A DNA stretch of 64,000 nucleotides from Bosea sp. 124 (lineage in GTDB: Bacteria; Pseudomonadota; Alphaproteobacteria; Rhizobiales; Beijerinckiaceae). Under the pieces are notes generated by a model. It saw nothing but the letters and a program-made list of their open reading frames with translations. It was not told where the DNA came from and did no database searches. Where the stretch lies: positions 4,481,001-4,545,000 of the forward strand of contig NZ_PZZM01000001.1 in the NCBI RefSeq assembly GCF_003046175.1. Reading direction: 5' to 3'. The translations under genes were made by a program, and so were the position numbers. Shown here one piece after another: positions 26,287 to 34,951 of this stretch. Within the stretch, counting starts at the first letter, position 1. Every line of letters starts with the position of its first letter.

Positions 26287-27477
26287 TCACTCCGACGCCT
26301 TTGGACGGTCCAGCCGCGCACGGCGCTGGAGCCACCAGCCGAAAGCCTGTGGCCAGGCGTTCCAGCCCGCCTCTCCGGCCAGGGCGACCGTCGCCCTGGC
26401 GGCCCAGTTCGGGTCGAACAGCATCTCCCGGCCGAGCGCGATGAGATCGGCCGAGCCGGCCTGCAGAATGGCCTCCGCCTGTCCCGGGTCGCGGATCAGG
26501 CCGACGGCCATCGTGGCGATGCCGGCTTCGGCGCGGACGCCGCTGGCGAAGGGAACTTGAAAGCCGGGCGTGCGGGCGGGCAGGCTCCGCTCGCGCGGCA
26601 CGCGCATGCCGCCGGTGGAGCAGTCGACCAGATCTATCCCGATTTGCTTCAGCGCCCGGGCGAAGCCAACGGAATCGGCGAGGCTCCAGCCGAGGTCGAC
26701 GCCGTCGATCGCGGAGATGCGCACGAACATCGGTCTCGCGGCCGGCCAGGCCTGACGCAGGGCCTGTGCGACCCGCAGCGGAAAGCGCATCCGGTTCTCG
26801 AGGGAGCCGCCATAGTCGTCCTCCCTCCTGTTGCCGAGCGGGGAGAGGAAGCCATGGAGCAGGTAGCCATGGGCGCAATGCAGTTCCAGCACGTCGAAGC
26901 CGGCCGCCTCGGCGCGCCGCGCGGCGGCGCAATACGCCGCGATCAGCCCGGCCATGCCGGCCTCGTCGAGCGCGGTCGGCGTCTGGAAGCCGGAATCGAA
27001 AGCCTCGCTAGTGGCCGCGACCAGCGGCCAGGGCTTTTCGCCACGCGCGGCGAGATCCGCTTCGCCGAGTGGGCCGCCACCATGCCAGGGCCGCTGGCCG
27101 GCCCCTTTCGCCCCGCTGTGGCAGAGCTGGATGCCGGCCGCCGCGCCGTGCTCATGCAGAAAATCGATTAGGCGCCGGAAGGGGGCGATCTGCGCGTCCT
27201 GCCAGAGGCCGAGGCAGCCTGGCGTGATCCGGCCCTTTTCGCTGACCGCCGTCGCCTCGGTCATCACCAAGCCCGCACCGCCCAGCGCGAAGCGGCCGAG
27301 ATGGACGAGATGGAAGTCGCTCGCCATCCCGTCCACGGCGCTGTAGGTCGCCATCGGCGAGACCACGATGCGATTCCTCAGCGCCAGCCCGCGCAGCATC
27401 AGGGGCCGCAGCAGGAGGGGCAGCGCCGGTTCCGTCCCGGGGGGCGGGTTCAGCAGGGCCTGGCTCGACTCGGCCAT
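26287..27477 (-). CDS. NADH:flavin oxidoreductase, old yellow enzyme family
   Basis: 396 residues, FMN enzyme of the YqjM-like class reducing activated C=C bonds. The frame is open far upstream, but the family starts at the ATG at 27475-27477, 2 bp after the acyl-CoA dehydrogenase stop. Visible motifs: LRNRIVVSPMATYSA (FMN binding), GIQLCHSGAKG, and HCAHGYLLHGFLSPLGNRREDDYGGSLENRMRF, the family hallmark containing the FMN/substrate residues; then GREMLFDPNWA near the C-terminus. No C-terminal FAD/4Fe-4S domain is present, so it is not a 2,4-dienoyl-CoA reductase of the FadH type. It probably reduces an enone or dienoyl intermediate in this pathway. Confidence 0.88.
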   Translation of the reverse strand: MAESSQALLNPPPGTEPALPLLLRPLMLRGLALRNRIVVSPMATYSAVDGMASDFHLVHLGRFALGGAGLVMTEATAVSEKGRITPGCLGLWQDAQIAPFRRLIDFLHEHGAAAGIQLCHSGAKGAGQRPWHGGGPLGEADLAARGEKPWPLVAATSEAFDSGFQTPTALDEAGMAGLIAAYCAAARRAEAAGFDVLELHCAHGYLLHGFLSPLGNRREDDYGGSLENRMRFPLRVAQALRQAWPAARPMFVRISAIDGVDLGWSLADSVGFARALKQIGIDLVDCSTGGMRVPRERSLPARTPGFQVPFASGVRAEAGIATMAVGLIRDPGQAEAILQAGSADLIALGREMLFDPNWAARATVALAGEAGWNAWPQAFGWWLQRRARLDRPKASE

Positions 27478-27479
27478 CG

Positions 27480-28652
27480 TCAATAGGACCGCGGCAGGCC
27501 GAGATCGTGCTGGGCGACGTAGTTCAGGATCATCTCCTCGGAGACGGGCGCGACCCTGAACAGGCGGGCATCGCGCCACAGCCGCTCGACATGGTATTCC
27601 TTGGCGTAGCCCATGCCGCCGAGCGTCTGGATGGCGCGGTCGGTGGCGAGGCCGGCGGCGTGACCCGCGAGATATTTGGCCATGTTGGCCTCGGAGCCGT
27701 AGGGCTTGCCCTGGTCGTAGAGCGTGGCGGCCTTGTGGTTCATCAGCCGGGCGCATTCGAGCTGGATCTGCGCCTCCGCGAGCGGGAACTGGATGCTCTG
27801 ATAGGAGCCGATCGGCGCGTTGTTGAAGATCTTGCGCTCGCGGGCGTAGCCGACAGCGAGCCTGATCGCGAGTTCGGCGGTCGCGACGAGGCCCGCCGTG
27901 GTGACGATGCGCTCGGTGTTCAGCACGTCCAGCAGTTCGCGGAAGCCGCCATCGAGCGTGCCGACGAGTTCGTGCGGTTCGACCCGGACATCCTCGAAGA
28001 AGACGGAGCTCGACGGCAGCGTGTTGGTGCCGACCTTGTCGATCGCCTGATGGCTCAGCCCGTCGCGGGCGACGTCGATGAGGAAGAGGCTGATGCCGTC
28101 GGTCTTGCGGCCGACCTCCTCGAGCTTCTTCGTCCGGGCGACGACGAGCATCTTCGTCGCCTGCGGGACCGCCGTGATCCAGATCTTCTGTCCGTTGATC
28201 CGCCAGCCATTGCCATCGGTCCTGGCGAAGGTCTTCATTGCCAGCGTGTTGGTTCCCGCGTCGGGCTCCGTCAGCGCCATGGCGAACATCGCCTTGCCGG
28301 CGACGAGGTCCGGCAGCAATTCGCGTTTCATCGCCTCGGTGCCGAAGGTGCTGATGGTGACGCCGCCGAAGACCGGATTGCACATGAACATCTGGCTCAG
28401 CGTCGAGCCGCCGCCGGCGGCGCAGAGCGCCTCGATCGCCATGGCGACCTCGGTCATGCCGAGGCCGGCGCCGCCGTACTCCTCCGGAATCGCGATGCCG
28501 CAGAGGCCGGCATCGCAGATCTCCTGCCAGATCGCGGCCGGGAAGGCCTTGCGGGCATCGAGGTCGCGCCAGTAGTCGAGGCCGAACTTTTCGCCGACGC
28601 GGCGCGCCGTATCGGCGAGCATGGTCTGCTCGTCGCTGCGGTCGAAATTCAT
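27480..28652 (-). CDS. Acyl-CoA dehydrogenase
   Basis: 390 residues, FAD flavoenzyme introducing a double bond into an acyl-CoA. Full three-domain form: N-terminal helices, FALTEPDAG-type FAD motif (MALTEPDAGTNT), ITAVPQATKMLVVARTK beta domain, and C-terminal helices ending with QTLGGMGYAKEYHVERLWRDARL, the second family signature. Start is the ATG at 28650-28652, overlapping the E2 stop (ATGA). Electrons would pass to ETF, which is not encoded nearby. Its place among a CoA ligase, a hydratase and an SDR of the same regulon supports beta-oxidation-like processing of an unusual acyl-CoA. Confidence 0.9.
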   Translation of the reverse strand: MNFDRSDEQTMLADTARRVGEKFGLDYWRDLDARKAFPAAIWQEICDAGLCGIAIPEEYGGAGLGMTEVAMAIEALCAAGGGSTLSQMFMCNPVFGGVTISTFGTEAMKRELLPDLVAGKAMFAMALTEPDAGTNTLAMKTFARTDGNGWRINGQKIWITAVPQATKMLVVARTKKLEEVGRKTDGISLFLIDVARDGLSHQAIDKVGTNTLPSSSVFFEDVRVEPHELVGTLDGGFRELLDVLNTERIVTTAGLVATAELAIRLAVGYARERKIFNNAPIGSYQSIQFPLAEAQIQLECARLMNHKAATLYDQGKPYGSEANMAKYLAGHAAGLATDRAIQTLGGMGYAKEYHVERLWRDARLFRVAPVSEEMILNYVAQHDLGLPRSY

Positions 28653-29902
28653 GTCGGTCTCCCTTCGGTCGCGGGCTGGCGCAGCAGCGGCAACGGGTGT
28701 TCGAGCGTCTTGACGACGAGGTCGAGGAACTGGGCGGCGCGCACGCCGTCGATGACGCGATGGTCGCAGGACAGGACGAGCCCGAGTTCCTGCCGCAGTT
28801 GCGGCCGGCCCTGCGCATCGGGCCGGAAGACCGGCTTGGTGGCGGCCACGCCCAGGATCGCGGATTGTCCGGGGTTGATGATCGAGACGAGATGGGATGC
28901 GCCATACATGCCGATATTGGACACGCTGATGGCGCCGCCCTCGCAATCGGCTGCCGTCAGCCGGCCGTCGCGTGCCTTGGCGACGATGTCGGCGCAGGCG
29001 CCTGCGACCGCATCCAGGTGATGCGCGCCCGCGTCGCGCAGGACCGGGACCATCAGGCCGCGGGGGCCGTCCACCGCCAGCCCGACATCGCTGCCGTCCA
29101 GCGTGACGATGTCGCCCTCGTCCCAGACCGCGTTGAGCTGCGGCAGGGCGACGAGCGCGCGTCCGACCGCGGCCATGATGATATGGGTGATGCTGAGGCG
29201 CAGCCGGCCCCCCGAGGCGTTCAGCTCCTCGCGCATGGCAAGGAGGCCGGTGATGTCGGCCTCGGCCAGCACATAGAAATGCGGAATCGTCTGCTTGGCC
29301 TGCGAGAGCCGGCGCGCCACGACCTGCTCGACCGGCGTGGCTGGGCGACGCCGGCCGCCGGCAACCCGGACCGGGGAGCGGGCAGGCGCGGGGCCGGGGG
29401 CGGGCGCGGCGGCCAGTGCCGCCTCGACATCCTTGAGCTTGATGCGGCCCTGCGGCCCCGAACCGGAAAGCCGGTCGAGCGCGATTCCGCTCTGCCGGGC
29501 GACACGGCGGGCCAGGGGGGTCGCGACGATGCGTGCCCCCGCATCGGCCCCGGCGGGCAAGGCCTGCCGGGGCACGACAGCGGCGGGAGGCCGTGGTGTC
29601 GGCGCTTCGGCGGCGGGGGTTGAATCCGGCCCTGTGCCCGAGCCGGCAAGCGCGGCGTCTCCATCCGCCCAGGTCGCGAGCGCGGCTCCGACCTGCACCG
29701 TCTCGCCCTCGGCGACGAGGATTTCGCCGATGCGGCCGGCATGCTGGGCCTCGATCTCGGTCGCGATCTTCTCGGTCTCGATGATGAAGAGCACGTCGCC
29801 GGTCGCGACCGCGTCGCCCGGACCGACCCGCCACGAGGCGAGCAGGCCCTCGGTCATGGTCAGACCGAGCTTGGGCATGACGATCGCTGCGGGCCCGGCC
29901 AT
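28649..29902 (-). CDS. E2 acyltransferase (dihydrolipoamide) of a 2-oxoacid / acetoin dehydrogenase complex
   Basis: 417 residues. The lipoyl domain (1-80) has IETEKIATEIEA with the lipoylated Lys45. A Pro/Ala linker follows, then a peripheral-subunit-binding domain (ATPLARRVARQSGIALDRLSGSGPQGRI). The catalytic CHAT domain ends with SCDHRVIDGVRAAQFLDL carrying the active-site His and Asp. This is the core of a three-component complex that converts a 2-oxo acid (or acetoin) to an acyl-CoA. The true start at 29900-29902 is 2 bp after the hydratase stop; its stop overlaps the acyl-CoA dehydrogenase start. E1 genes are two positions upstream; no E3 gene is present. Confidence 0.88.
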   Translation of the reverse strand: MAGPAAIVMPKLGLTMTEGLLASWRVGPGDAVATGDVLFIIETEKIATEIEAQHAGRIGEILVAEGETVQVGAALATWADGDAALAGSGTGPDSTPAAEAPTPRPPAAVVPRQALPAGADAGARIVATPLARRVARQSGIALDRLSGSGPQGRIKLKDVEAALAAAPAPGPAPARSPVRVAGGRRRPATPVEQVVARRLSQAKQTIPHFYVLAEADITGLLAMREELNASGGRLRLSITHIIMAAVGRALVALPQLNAVWDEGDIVTLDGSDVGLAVDGPRGLMVPVLRDAGAHHLDAVAGACADIVAKARDGRLTAADCEGGAISVSNIGMYGASHLVSIINPGQSAILGVAATKPVFRPDAQGRPQLRQELGLVLSCDHRVIDGVRAAQFLDLVVKTLEHPLPLLRQPATEGRPT

Positions 29903-29903
29903 C

Positions 29904-30704
29904 TCAGGCGCCCTTGAACTGCGCGGGGCGCTTCTGAAGGAAGGCCTGGCAGCCCTCATGCGCATCCTGCGTATCGAGCACGAGGCCGATCATCGCCTGC
30001 TCGTGGCGCAGTGAGGCCGGCAGCGGCATGTCGAGGCCGTCGCTCATTGTCCGTTTGAGCAGCTTCAGCACCAGTGGCGATTTGGATGCGATCGTTTCGG
30101 CCAAGGCGAGCGCCTGCGGCAGTGCTTCGGCGTCGGGCACGACACGGTTGATCAGGCCGAGCTTTTCGGCTTCCGTCGCGTCGATCCGCGCGCCGGTGAA
30201 CATCAGCTCCTTGGCCTTGCAGAGCGGGATCTGGCGGATCAGGCGTTGCGAACCGCCGGCGCCCGGGAAGAGGCCGAGATTGATCTCCGGCAGGCCGAAT
30301 TTGGCCGACGCCGCCGCGATGCGGATGTCGATGCAGAGCAACAGTTCGGTGCCGCCGCCCAGTGCCCAGCCGTTCACGGCCGCGATGGTCGGCTTGTCCA
30401 GCGTCTCGATCCGGCGAAAGACCGCGTGCAGCCGCTCGCCGAGTTCGAGGTAGTGCGGCAGGCCCTGCCGGCTGTCGAGATCGGCGATGTCCCCGCCCGC
30501 GACGAAGGCGCGCTCGCCTGCGCCGGTGAAGACGACGACCCGCACCGCCTCATCCGACGCCGCGCGTGCCACCGCTTCGTCCAGGGCAGCCAGTGTTGCC
30601 ATGTCGAGCGCGTTGAGGGTCGCGGGGCGGTTGATCGTGATCAGCGCCACGGCGTTGCGGCGTTCGTAGAGGATGGCGTCCGATTTTTCGGCTGTTCCAG
30701 ACAT
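29904..30704 (-). CDS. Enoyl-CoA hydratase/isomerase (crotonase family)
   Basis: 266 residues, the standard crotonase size. Oxyanion-hole segments FVAGGDIADL and GWALGGGTELLLCIDIRIAA are clear. Both catalytic glutamates of true hydratases appear to be present: one in FGLPEINLGLFPGAGGSQRL and one in LCKAKELMFTG, which supports real hydration of a 2-enoyl-CoA. Start at 30702-30704. It is embedded between the E1-beta and E2 genes, an unusual place that implies its step is tied to the oxoacid dehydrogenase substrate or product. The family could also include lyases or hydrolases, but residues favour hydratase. Confidence 0.88.
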   Translation of the reverse strand: MSGTAEKSDAILYERRNAVALITINRPATLNALDMATLAALDEAVARAASDEAVRVVVFTGAGERAFVAGGDIADLDSRQGLPHYLELGERLHAVFRRIETLDKPTIAAVNGWALGGGTELLLCIDIRIAAASAKFGLPEINLGLFPGAGGSQRLIRQIPLCKAKELMFTGARIDATEAEKLGLINRVVPDAEALPQALALAETIASKSPLVLKLLKRTMSDGLDMPLPASLRHEQAMIGLVLDTQDAHEGCQAFLQKRPAQFKGA

Positions 30705-30714
30705 GACGGTTCCT

Positions 30715-31689
30715 TCAGGCCAGCGTACGGCGCACGGCGGCGGCGACGCGCTCCGGGGAGGGGAGGTAGGCCGTCTCCAGCCCCTTGGAGAACGGCACCG
30801 GCATGAACGGCGCGGCGACGCGCAGGATCGGGCCATCGAGCTCGTCGAAGCCGATATCGGCCATGCGGGCGACGATCTCCGCGCCGACGCCGAAAGCCTC
30901 GACGGCTTCGTGCACGACGACGAGATGGTGCGTGCGCGAGAGCGAGGCGAGCACGGTCTCTTCATCCCAGGGCTGGATGCTGCGCAGATCGACGACCTCG
31001 GCCTCAATGCCTTCCCCGGCGAGCTGCGTCGCAGCCGTCAGCGCGGTGTGGACCGCCGCGCCATAGGCGACGATCGAGACGTCGCGGCCGTGGCGCAGGA
31101 TGCCTGCCTGTCCGAGCGGGATCACCGGCAGGTCGTCGGGCACCTCGCCCTTCATCGCGTAGAGCGCCTTGTGCTCGATGAAGACGACCGGGTCGGGGTC
31201 GGCGATCGCGGCGCGCAGCAGGCCATAGGCGCTGGCGGGGTCCGAGGGGCAGACCACCTTCAGCCCCGGGACATGCGCGAACCAGGCCTCGAGGCATTGC
31301 GAATGCTGCGGGCCGGCGCCGAGGCCGCCGCCATGGGGCGTGCGCAGCACCATCGGCACGGAACGCTGGCCGCCGAACATGAAGCGGGCCTTGGCCGCCT
31401 GGTTCACCAGTGCGTCCATCACCAGCGTGGTGAAGTCCATGAACATGATCTCGGCCACCGGCCGCAGGCCACTCAAGGCGGCGCCGACGGCTGCACCCGC
31501 GAGCGCGGCTTCCGAAATCGGCGTGTCGATCACCCGCTCGGCCCCGAAGCGCTCGCGCAGGCCACGGCTGGCGCCGAAAGCGCCGCCGGCCTCCGAGACA
31601 TCCTCGCCGATCAGGATCACGCTCGGATCGGCCGCCATCGCGTCGGCCAGCGCCTGATTGATCGCCCGCAGATATCGCATCTCGGCCAT
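30715..31689 (-). CDS. E1 component beta subunit of a 2-oxoacid / acetoin dehydrogenase
   Basis: 324 residues, thiamine-diphosphate enzyme subunit. Transketolase-like pyrimidine-binding domain at the N-terminus (VILIGEDVSEAGGAFGASRGL, then RVIDTPISEAALAGAAVGAAL), central FMFGGQRSVPMVLRTPHGGG, and a C-terminal transketolase domain with VVDLRSIQPWDEETVLASL. The start at 31687-31689 forms a TGATG junction with E1-alpha; an internal ATG 9 bp later is also possible. Pairs with E1-alpha to decarboxylate a 2-oxo acid (or cleave acetoin) and passes the acyl group to E2. Pyruvate, branched-chain and acetoin E1s look alike, so the substrate is not assigned. Confidence 0.9.
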   Translation of the reverse strand: MAEMRYLRAINQALADAMAADPSVILIGEDVSEAGGAFGASRGLRERFGAERVIDTPISEAALAGAAVGAALSGLRPVAEIMFMDFTTLVMDALVNQAAKARFMFGGQRSVPMVLRTPHGGGLGAGPQHSQCLEAWFAHVPGLKVVCPSDPASAYGLLRAAIADPDPVVFIEHKALYAMKGEVPDDLPVIPLGQAGILRHGRDVSIVAYGAAVHTALTAATQLAGEGIEAEVVDLRSIQPWDEETVLASLSRTHHLVVVHEAVEAFGVGAEIVARMADIGFDELDGPILRVAAPFMPVPFSKGLETAYLPSPERVAAAVRRTLA

Positions 31690-32714
31690 CAGGCGTCTCC
31701 CTGCATGGCTGGTTGCCCGATCCCGGCGCCGGTGTAGACATCCGCCATCGCCGCCTCGAACAGCGGTGCGGGCGCGGCGCGGGCCGCGGCGACCGCAGCC
31801 TCGATCCTTGCCGCGATCTCGGTTGCGATGTCTGACAGGGCAGTCTCGCCCACGCCCATTGCCGCGAGCTGGCCGGCGGCAATGCCCAGCGGATCGCGTT
31901 CGCTGAGTGCGGCCAATTCGTCCGGATCGCGGTATTTCTGGGCGTCGCCCTCGAAATGCCCGCGGACCCGCGTGGTCTGGCATTCAAGGATGCGCGGCCC
32001 CTCGCTTCGCACCTCGGCGACGAGCCGCGCCGCATGCGCCGCGACGACCGCGACGTCGTTGCCATCGATCGCGACATGGGGGATGCCATAGGCGGCGGCG
32101 AGCCCCTCCAGCGAGAAGGAGAGCTGCTTCGAGGTCGGCAGGAATTCGCCCCAGCCATTGTTCTCGCAGACGAACAGCAGCGGTAGCTTCCACAGCGCCG
32201 CCATGTTCAGGCATTCATGCATCAGCCCTTCGGCCAGCGCGCCGTCCCCGAAGAAGGCGACCGCGATCGCGTCGTTCTTCAGCGTCCTGTGCGCGAGCGC
32301 GCTGCCGAGCGCGATCGAGAGCCCGGCCCCGACGATGCCGTTGGCGCCGAGCATGCCGACTGACATGTCAGCGACATGCATCGAGCCGCCGCGGCCACGG
32401 CAGAGCCCGGTGTCGCGCGCCAGCAATTCGGCGAAGAAGCCGTCGAGCGAGAGCCCCTTGGCGATGGCGTGGCCATGGCCGCGATGCGTCGAGGCAATGG
32501 TGTCCTGCGGCGTCAGCGCCGCCATGACGCCGGCCGAGACGGCCTCCTGCCCGATGCTCAGATGGATGAATCCCGGCACCTCGCCATCGGCGAACATCGT
32601 GCTCAGCCGCTCCTCGCAGCGCCGGATCAGCACCAGCGAGCGATAGAGTGCGAGCAGCTCGGCTGCAGCGTTGTGCCCGGTGCTGGGCGCGGCCGGCGTC
32701 GTTGGCTCACTCAT
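31689..32714 (-). CDS. E1 component alpha subunit of a 2-oxoacid / acetoin dehydrogenase
   Basis: 341 residues. Thiamine-diphosphate motif GDGALAEGLMHECLNMAALWKLPLLFVCENN is split as GDG then NN about 28 residues later (do-not-miss signature of E1-alpha). The GLCRGRGGSMHVADM and GHFEGDAQKYRD segments also match acetoin/pyruvate-type E1-alpha. Start at 32712-32714 preferred; the open frame runs 33 bp further but without family support. First gene of the seven-gene minus-strand unit. A strong 23-bp palindrome (32751-32773) sits 37 bp upstream and overlaps a possible promoter, so the whole unit is probably repressed from there. Confidence 0.9.
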   Translation of the reverse strand: MSEPTTPAAPSTGHNAAAELLALYRSLVLIRRCEERLSTMFADGEVPGFIHLSIGQEAVSAGVMAALTPQDTIASTHRGHGHAIAKGLSLDGFFAELLARDTGLCRGRGGSMHVADMSVGMLGANGIVGAGLSIALGSALAHRTLKNDAIAVAFFGDGALAEGLMHECLNMAALWKLPLLFVCENNGWGEFLPTSKQLSFSLEGLAAAYGIPHVAIDGNDVAVVAAHAARLVAEVRSEGPRILECQTTRVRGHFEGDAQKYRDPDELAALSERDPLGIAAGQLAAMGVGETALSDIATEIAARIEAAVAAARAAPAPLFEAAMADVYTGAGIGQPAMQGDA

Positions 32715-32750
32715 GAGGCTCTCGATTCCACGCCACGGAACTACCACGAT

Positions 32751-32773
32751 ATGAGTTATGAGTCATAATTCAT
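32751..32773. promoter_or_regulatory. 23-bp near-perfect palindrome, candidate TetR operator 1
   Basis: Half-site ATGARTTATGA on each side of a single centre base (32762); only one symmetric pair differs from perfect symmetry. It lies in an AT-rich island, 37 bp upstream of the E1-alpha start. On the minus strand a TTGCAT followed after 17 bp by CATAAC could be a promoter whose -10 falls in the palindrome. The same sequence, 18 of 23 bases identical, occurs at 39901-39923. Confidence 0.75.
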
Positions 32774-32825
32774 TTTTATGCAAAGAAAGATCGCCGTCTC
32801 CGACCGGATTTGAGCGCCCGCCCGG

Positions 32826-34184
32826 CTAGGCCGCGACGCGGCGCGGCTCGATCGCGGTGAACAGCCCGACGACCTCCTCGATCCTGCCGTTCGGCAGGGC
32901 ATCGACGACGCGCTCGATCCGCTCGAACAGCCCCGGCTCCAGCCCTTGCTCCGCGCCGGTCCGGGTCAGGAGTTCCCGCAGCGTCGCGCGGTCGAAGGCG
33001 TAGTCGGCCGGGGTCATCCGCTGCTCATGGCGATGCGTCGCGCCGTCGGCCGTATCCGCCTCGATGATGGCGCTCAGGACGGGGACGCCGGGATCTGTGA
33101 CCAGCGTCGTCCTGGCGACCAGTCCGTTCACGCTCCCGTCGTCATAGGTCGTCATGTGCCGCATGCTCGGGACGCCATGGACGAGCGTCGTCGCGATGCA
33201 GAACGGGATGCTCATCAGCGTGCCGGAGATCGAGCTGAACGGGCCGGCAGCATCCATGCCGGCATAGCCGGTCTCGTAGGGGTTCATCCGCACCCTCACG
33301 GCCGCGATGTCCCGGCCGGCGAGCGCCCGGCGCAGCGCCAGCGCACCGGTCACGGGCGTCTGGTTGAAGGCGCAGACGGGATAGGGCTTGAAGGTGACGC
33401 GCAGGATCGACCAGTCCCGCCGGAGGCGGGAGGCGAGACCGGCCGGAGCTTCGGTGCCGGCAAAGCAGCGGACGAAGCCGGCGCGCCCCTCGAAGGCATG
33501 AGGCGCGGAGACCGATCCAGCGGCCGCCAGTTCCGCGGCGGCCAGCCCGTTGCGGGCGACGATTCCGACCTGATAGCGCCACTCGTCGGTGCCATCGGCG
33601 AAGGGCTGCAGGACGCCGCCGGTGAACGAGACGGCATTGGCGAGGGCGGCTGCGAGACGATCCTCGTTCAGCTCCATCAACCGGCCCGCCGCGGCGGCCG
33701 CCGCGACGCAACCATAGACGGCCGAGGAGCGGAAGCCGGCCGGTGTCGTCTGGCCGGCGAAGGCGTTCTCGAACAACCCCCCGGTCTCGTAGCCGGCGAC
33801 CAGCGCCGGGATCAGCCGCGACAGCGGATAGCCGCGCGCCTCGGTCATCGCCAGCAGCATCGGGATCAGGATGGTGCCGAAATGGGCAGCGCCGCAGGTG
33901 TCCTCCTGGGCGCGGCCGTGGAACAGCGCGCTGTTGGCGAGACAGGCCGCACTGACCGTGCTGCGCCGGCCGTCGCCGAACAGCGTCGCTCCGTTTGGGA
34001 TCTCGCCGTCGAGCGCGATTGCCGCCTTGCGCGCGACCGGGGCGTAAGGGGTGTCGAAGCCGTTGACGGCCATGCCCAGCGCGTTGACGAGGCAGGCGCG
34101 CGCCTTGGCCGTCACGTCGGCCGGCAGGTTCTGCGCCTCCAGTCCGGCGACGAAGCGGGCAATGTCCTGGGTCAGTGTCGGCAT
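32826..34184 (-). CDS. MmgE/PrpD family protein
   Basis: 452 residues. MmgE/PrpD proteins include 2-methylcitrate dehydratase and cis-aconitate decarboxylase, as well as many uncharacterised lyases of catabolic clusters. The all-helical N-terminal domain has ARACLVNALGMAVNGFDTPYAPVAR and ALFHGRAQEDTCGAAHFGTILIPMLLA (the usual DD/H region here reads ED-T). The smaller C-terminal domain includes FKPYPVCAFNQTPVTGALAL, matching the KPYPxC motif of the family. It follows livF by 35 bp and ends before operator 1, so it is the last gene of the transporter unit. It probably dehydrates or isomerises a carboxylic acid intermediate; not a normal PrpD, since no prpB or prpC is present. Confidence 0.82.
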   Translation of the reverse strand: MPTLTQDIARFVAGLEAQNLPADVTAKARACLVNALGMAVNGFDTPYAPVARKAAIALDGEIPNGATLFGDGRRSTVSAACLANSALFHGRAQEDTCGAAHFGTILIPMLLAMTEARGYPLSRLIPALVAGYETGGLFENAFAGQTTPAGFRSSAVYGCVAAAAAAGRLMELNEDRLAAALANAVSFTGGVLQPFADGTDEWRYQVGIVARNGLAAAELAAAGSVSAPHAFEGRAGFVRCFAGTEAPAGLASRLRRDWSILRVTFKPYPVCAFNQTPVTGALALRRALAGRDIAAVRVRMNPYETGYAGMDAAGPFSSISGTLMSIPFCIATTLVHGVPSMRHMTTYDDGSVNGLVARTTLVTDPGVPVLSAIIEADTADGATHRHEQRMTPADYAFDRATLRELLTRTGAEQGLEPGLFERIERVVDALPNGRIEEVVGLFTAIEPRRVAA

Positions 34185-34219
34185 GGCCGGTCTCCCTGGC
34201 TTAGTCTCGATGCGGGACG

Positions 34220-34951
34220 TCAGAGCGCGAGGTAGCGCTGGCGGACGTCGTCATTGGCCTTGAGGTCCGCGATGGTGCCACGGAAGACGATCTGGCCCTT
34301 GTCGATCACGGTCGCGTCGCTGGCGAGGCGGAGGCAGAAATGCATGTTCTGCTCGGCGATCAGGATGGTGACGCCGGTCTTGCGCAGGGTCCGGACCAGT
34401 TCGCCGATGCGCTGGACGATGATCGGGGCAAGGCCCTCGCTCGGCTCGTCGAGCAGCAGGACCGAGGGGTTGCCCATCAGCATGCGCGCGATCGCCAGCA
34501 TCTGCTGCTCTCCACCGGACAGCCGCCCTGCCATGCGCTGGCGCAGTGGCGTCAGCAGTGGGAAGACCTCGTAGATGCGCTCCAGGCTCCACTCGTCGCG
34601 GCCGTCGGGGCCAGGCTTTCTGGCGATCAGCAGGTTGTCCTCGACGCTGTGCTCGGGAAACACCTGCCGGTCCTCGGGCACGAAGCCGAGGCCGGCGCGC
34701 GCCATCTCGTAGGGCTTCTGCCGTGTCCGGTCCTCCCCGAACAGCCTGACCGCACCGCGCTTGGGCGGAGCAAGGCCGGCGATCGCCTTCATCGTCGTGC
34801 TCTTGCCGGCGCCGTTGCGGCCGAGCAGGGCCATGGTCTGGCCTTCCTGGACCGCGAATTCGACGCCGAACAGGATCTGGCTCGCGCCGTAGAAGACGTC
34901 GATGCCGGCGACCTCGATGACGGCAGGCCTGACGACGGGATCTGCGCTCAT
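34220..34951 (-). CDS. livF: Branched-chain-type ABC transporter ATPase LivF
   Basis: 243 residues, cytoplasmic ATPase. GRNGAGKST Walker A near residues 44-52, GLGFVPEDRQVFPEHSVEDNL (typical LivF Q-loop region), LSGGEQQMLAIARML signature, and VLLLDEPSEGLAP Walker B. Start at 34949-34951 overlaps the livG stop (ATGA). The N-terminal ten residues before the ABC fold are not conserved. Together with LivG it powers LivHM of this regulon. Confidence 0.93.
   Translation of the reverse strand: MSADPVVRPAVIEVAGIDVFYGASQILFGVEFAVQEGQTMALLGRNGAGKSTTMKAIAGLAPPKRGAVRLFGEDRTRQKPYEMARAGLGFVPEDRQVFPEHSVEDNLLIARKPGPDGRDEWSLERIYEVFPLLTPLRQRMAGRLSGGEQQMLAIARMLMGNPSVLLLDEPSEGLAPIIVQRIGELVRTLRKTGVTILIAEQNMHFCLRLASDATVIDKGQIVFRGTIADLKANDDVRQRYLAL

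Noticed and set aside
32826..34184. Naming the MmgE/PrpD protein 2-methylcitrate dehydratase
   Set aside because: No methylcitrate synthase or lyase nearby; the family has many other substrates.
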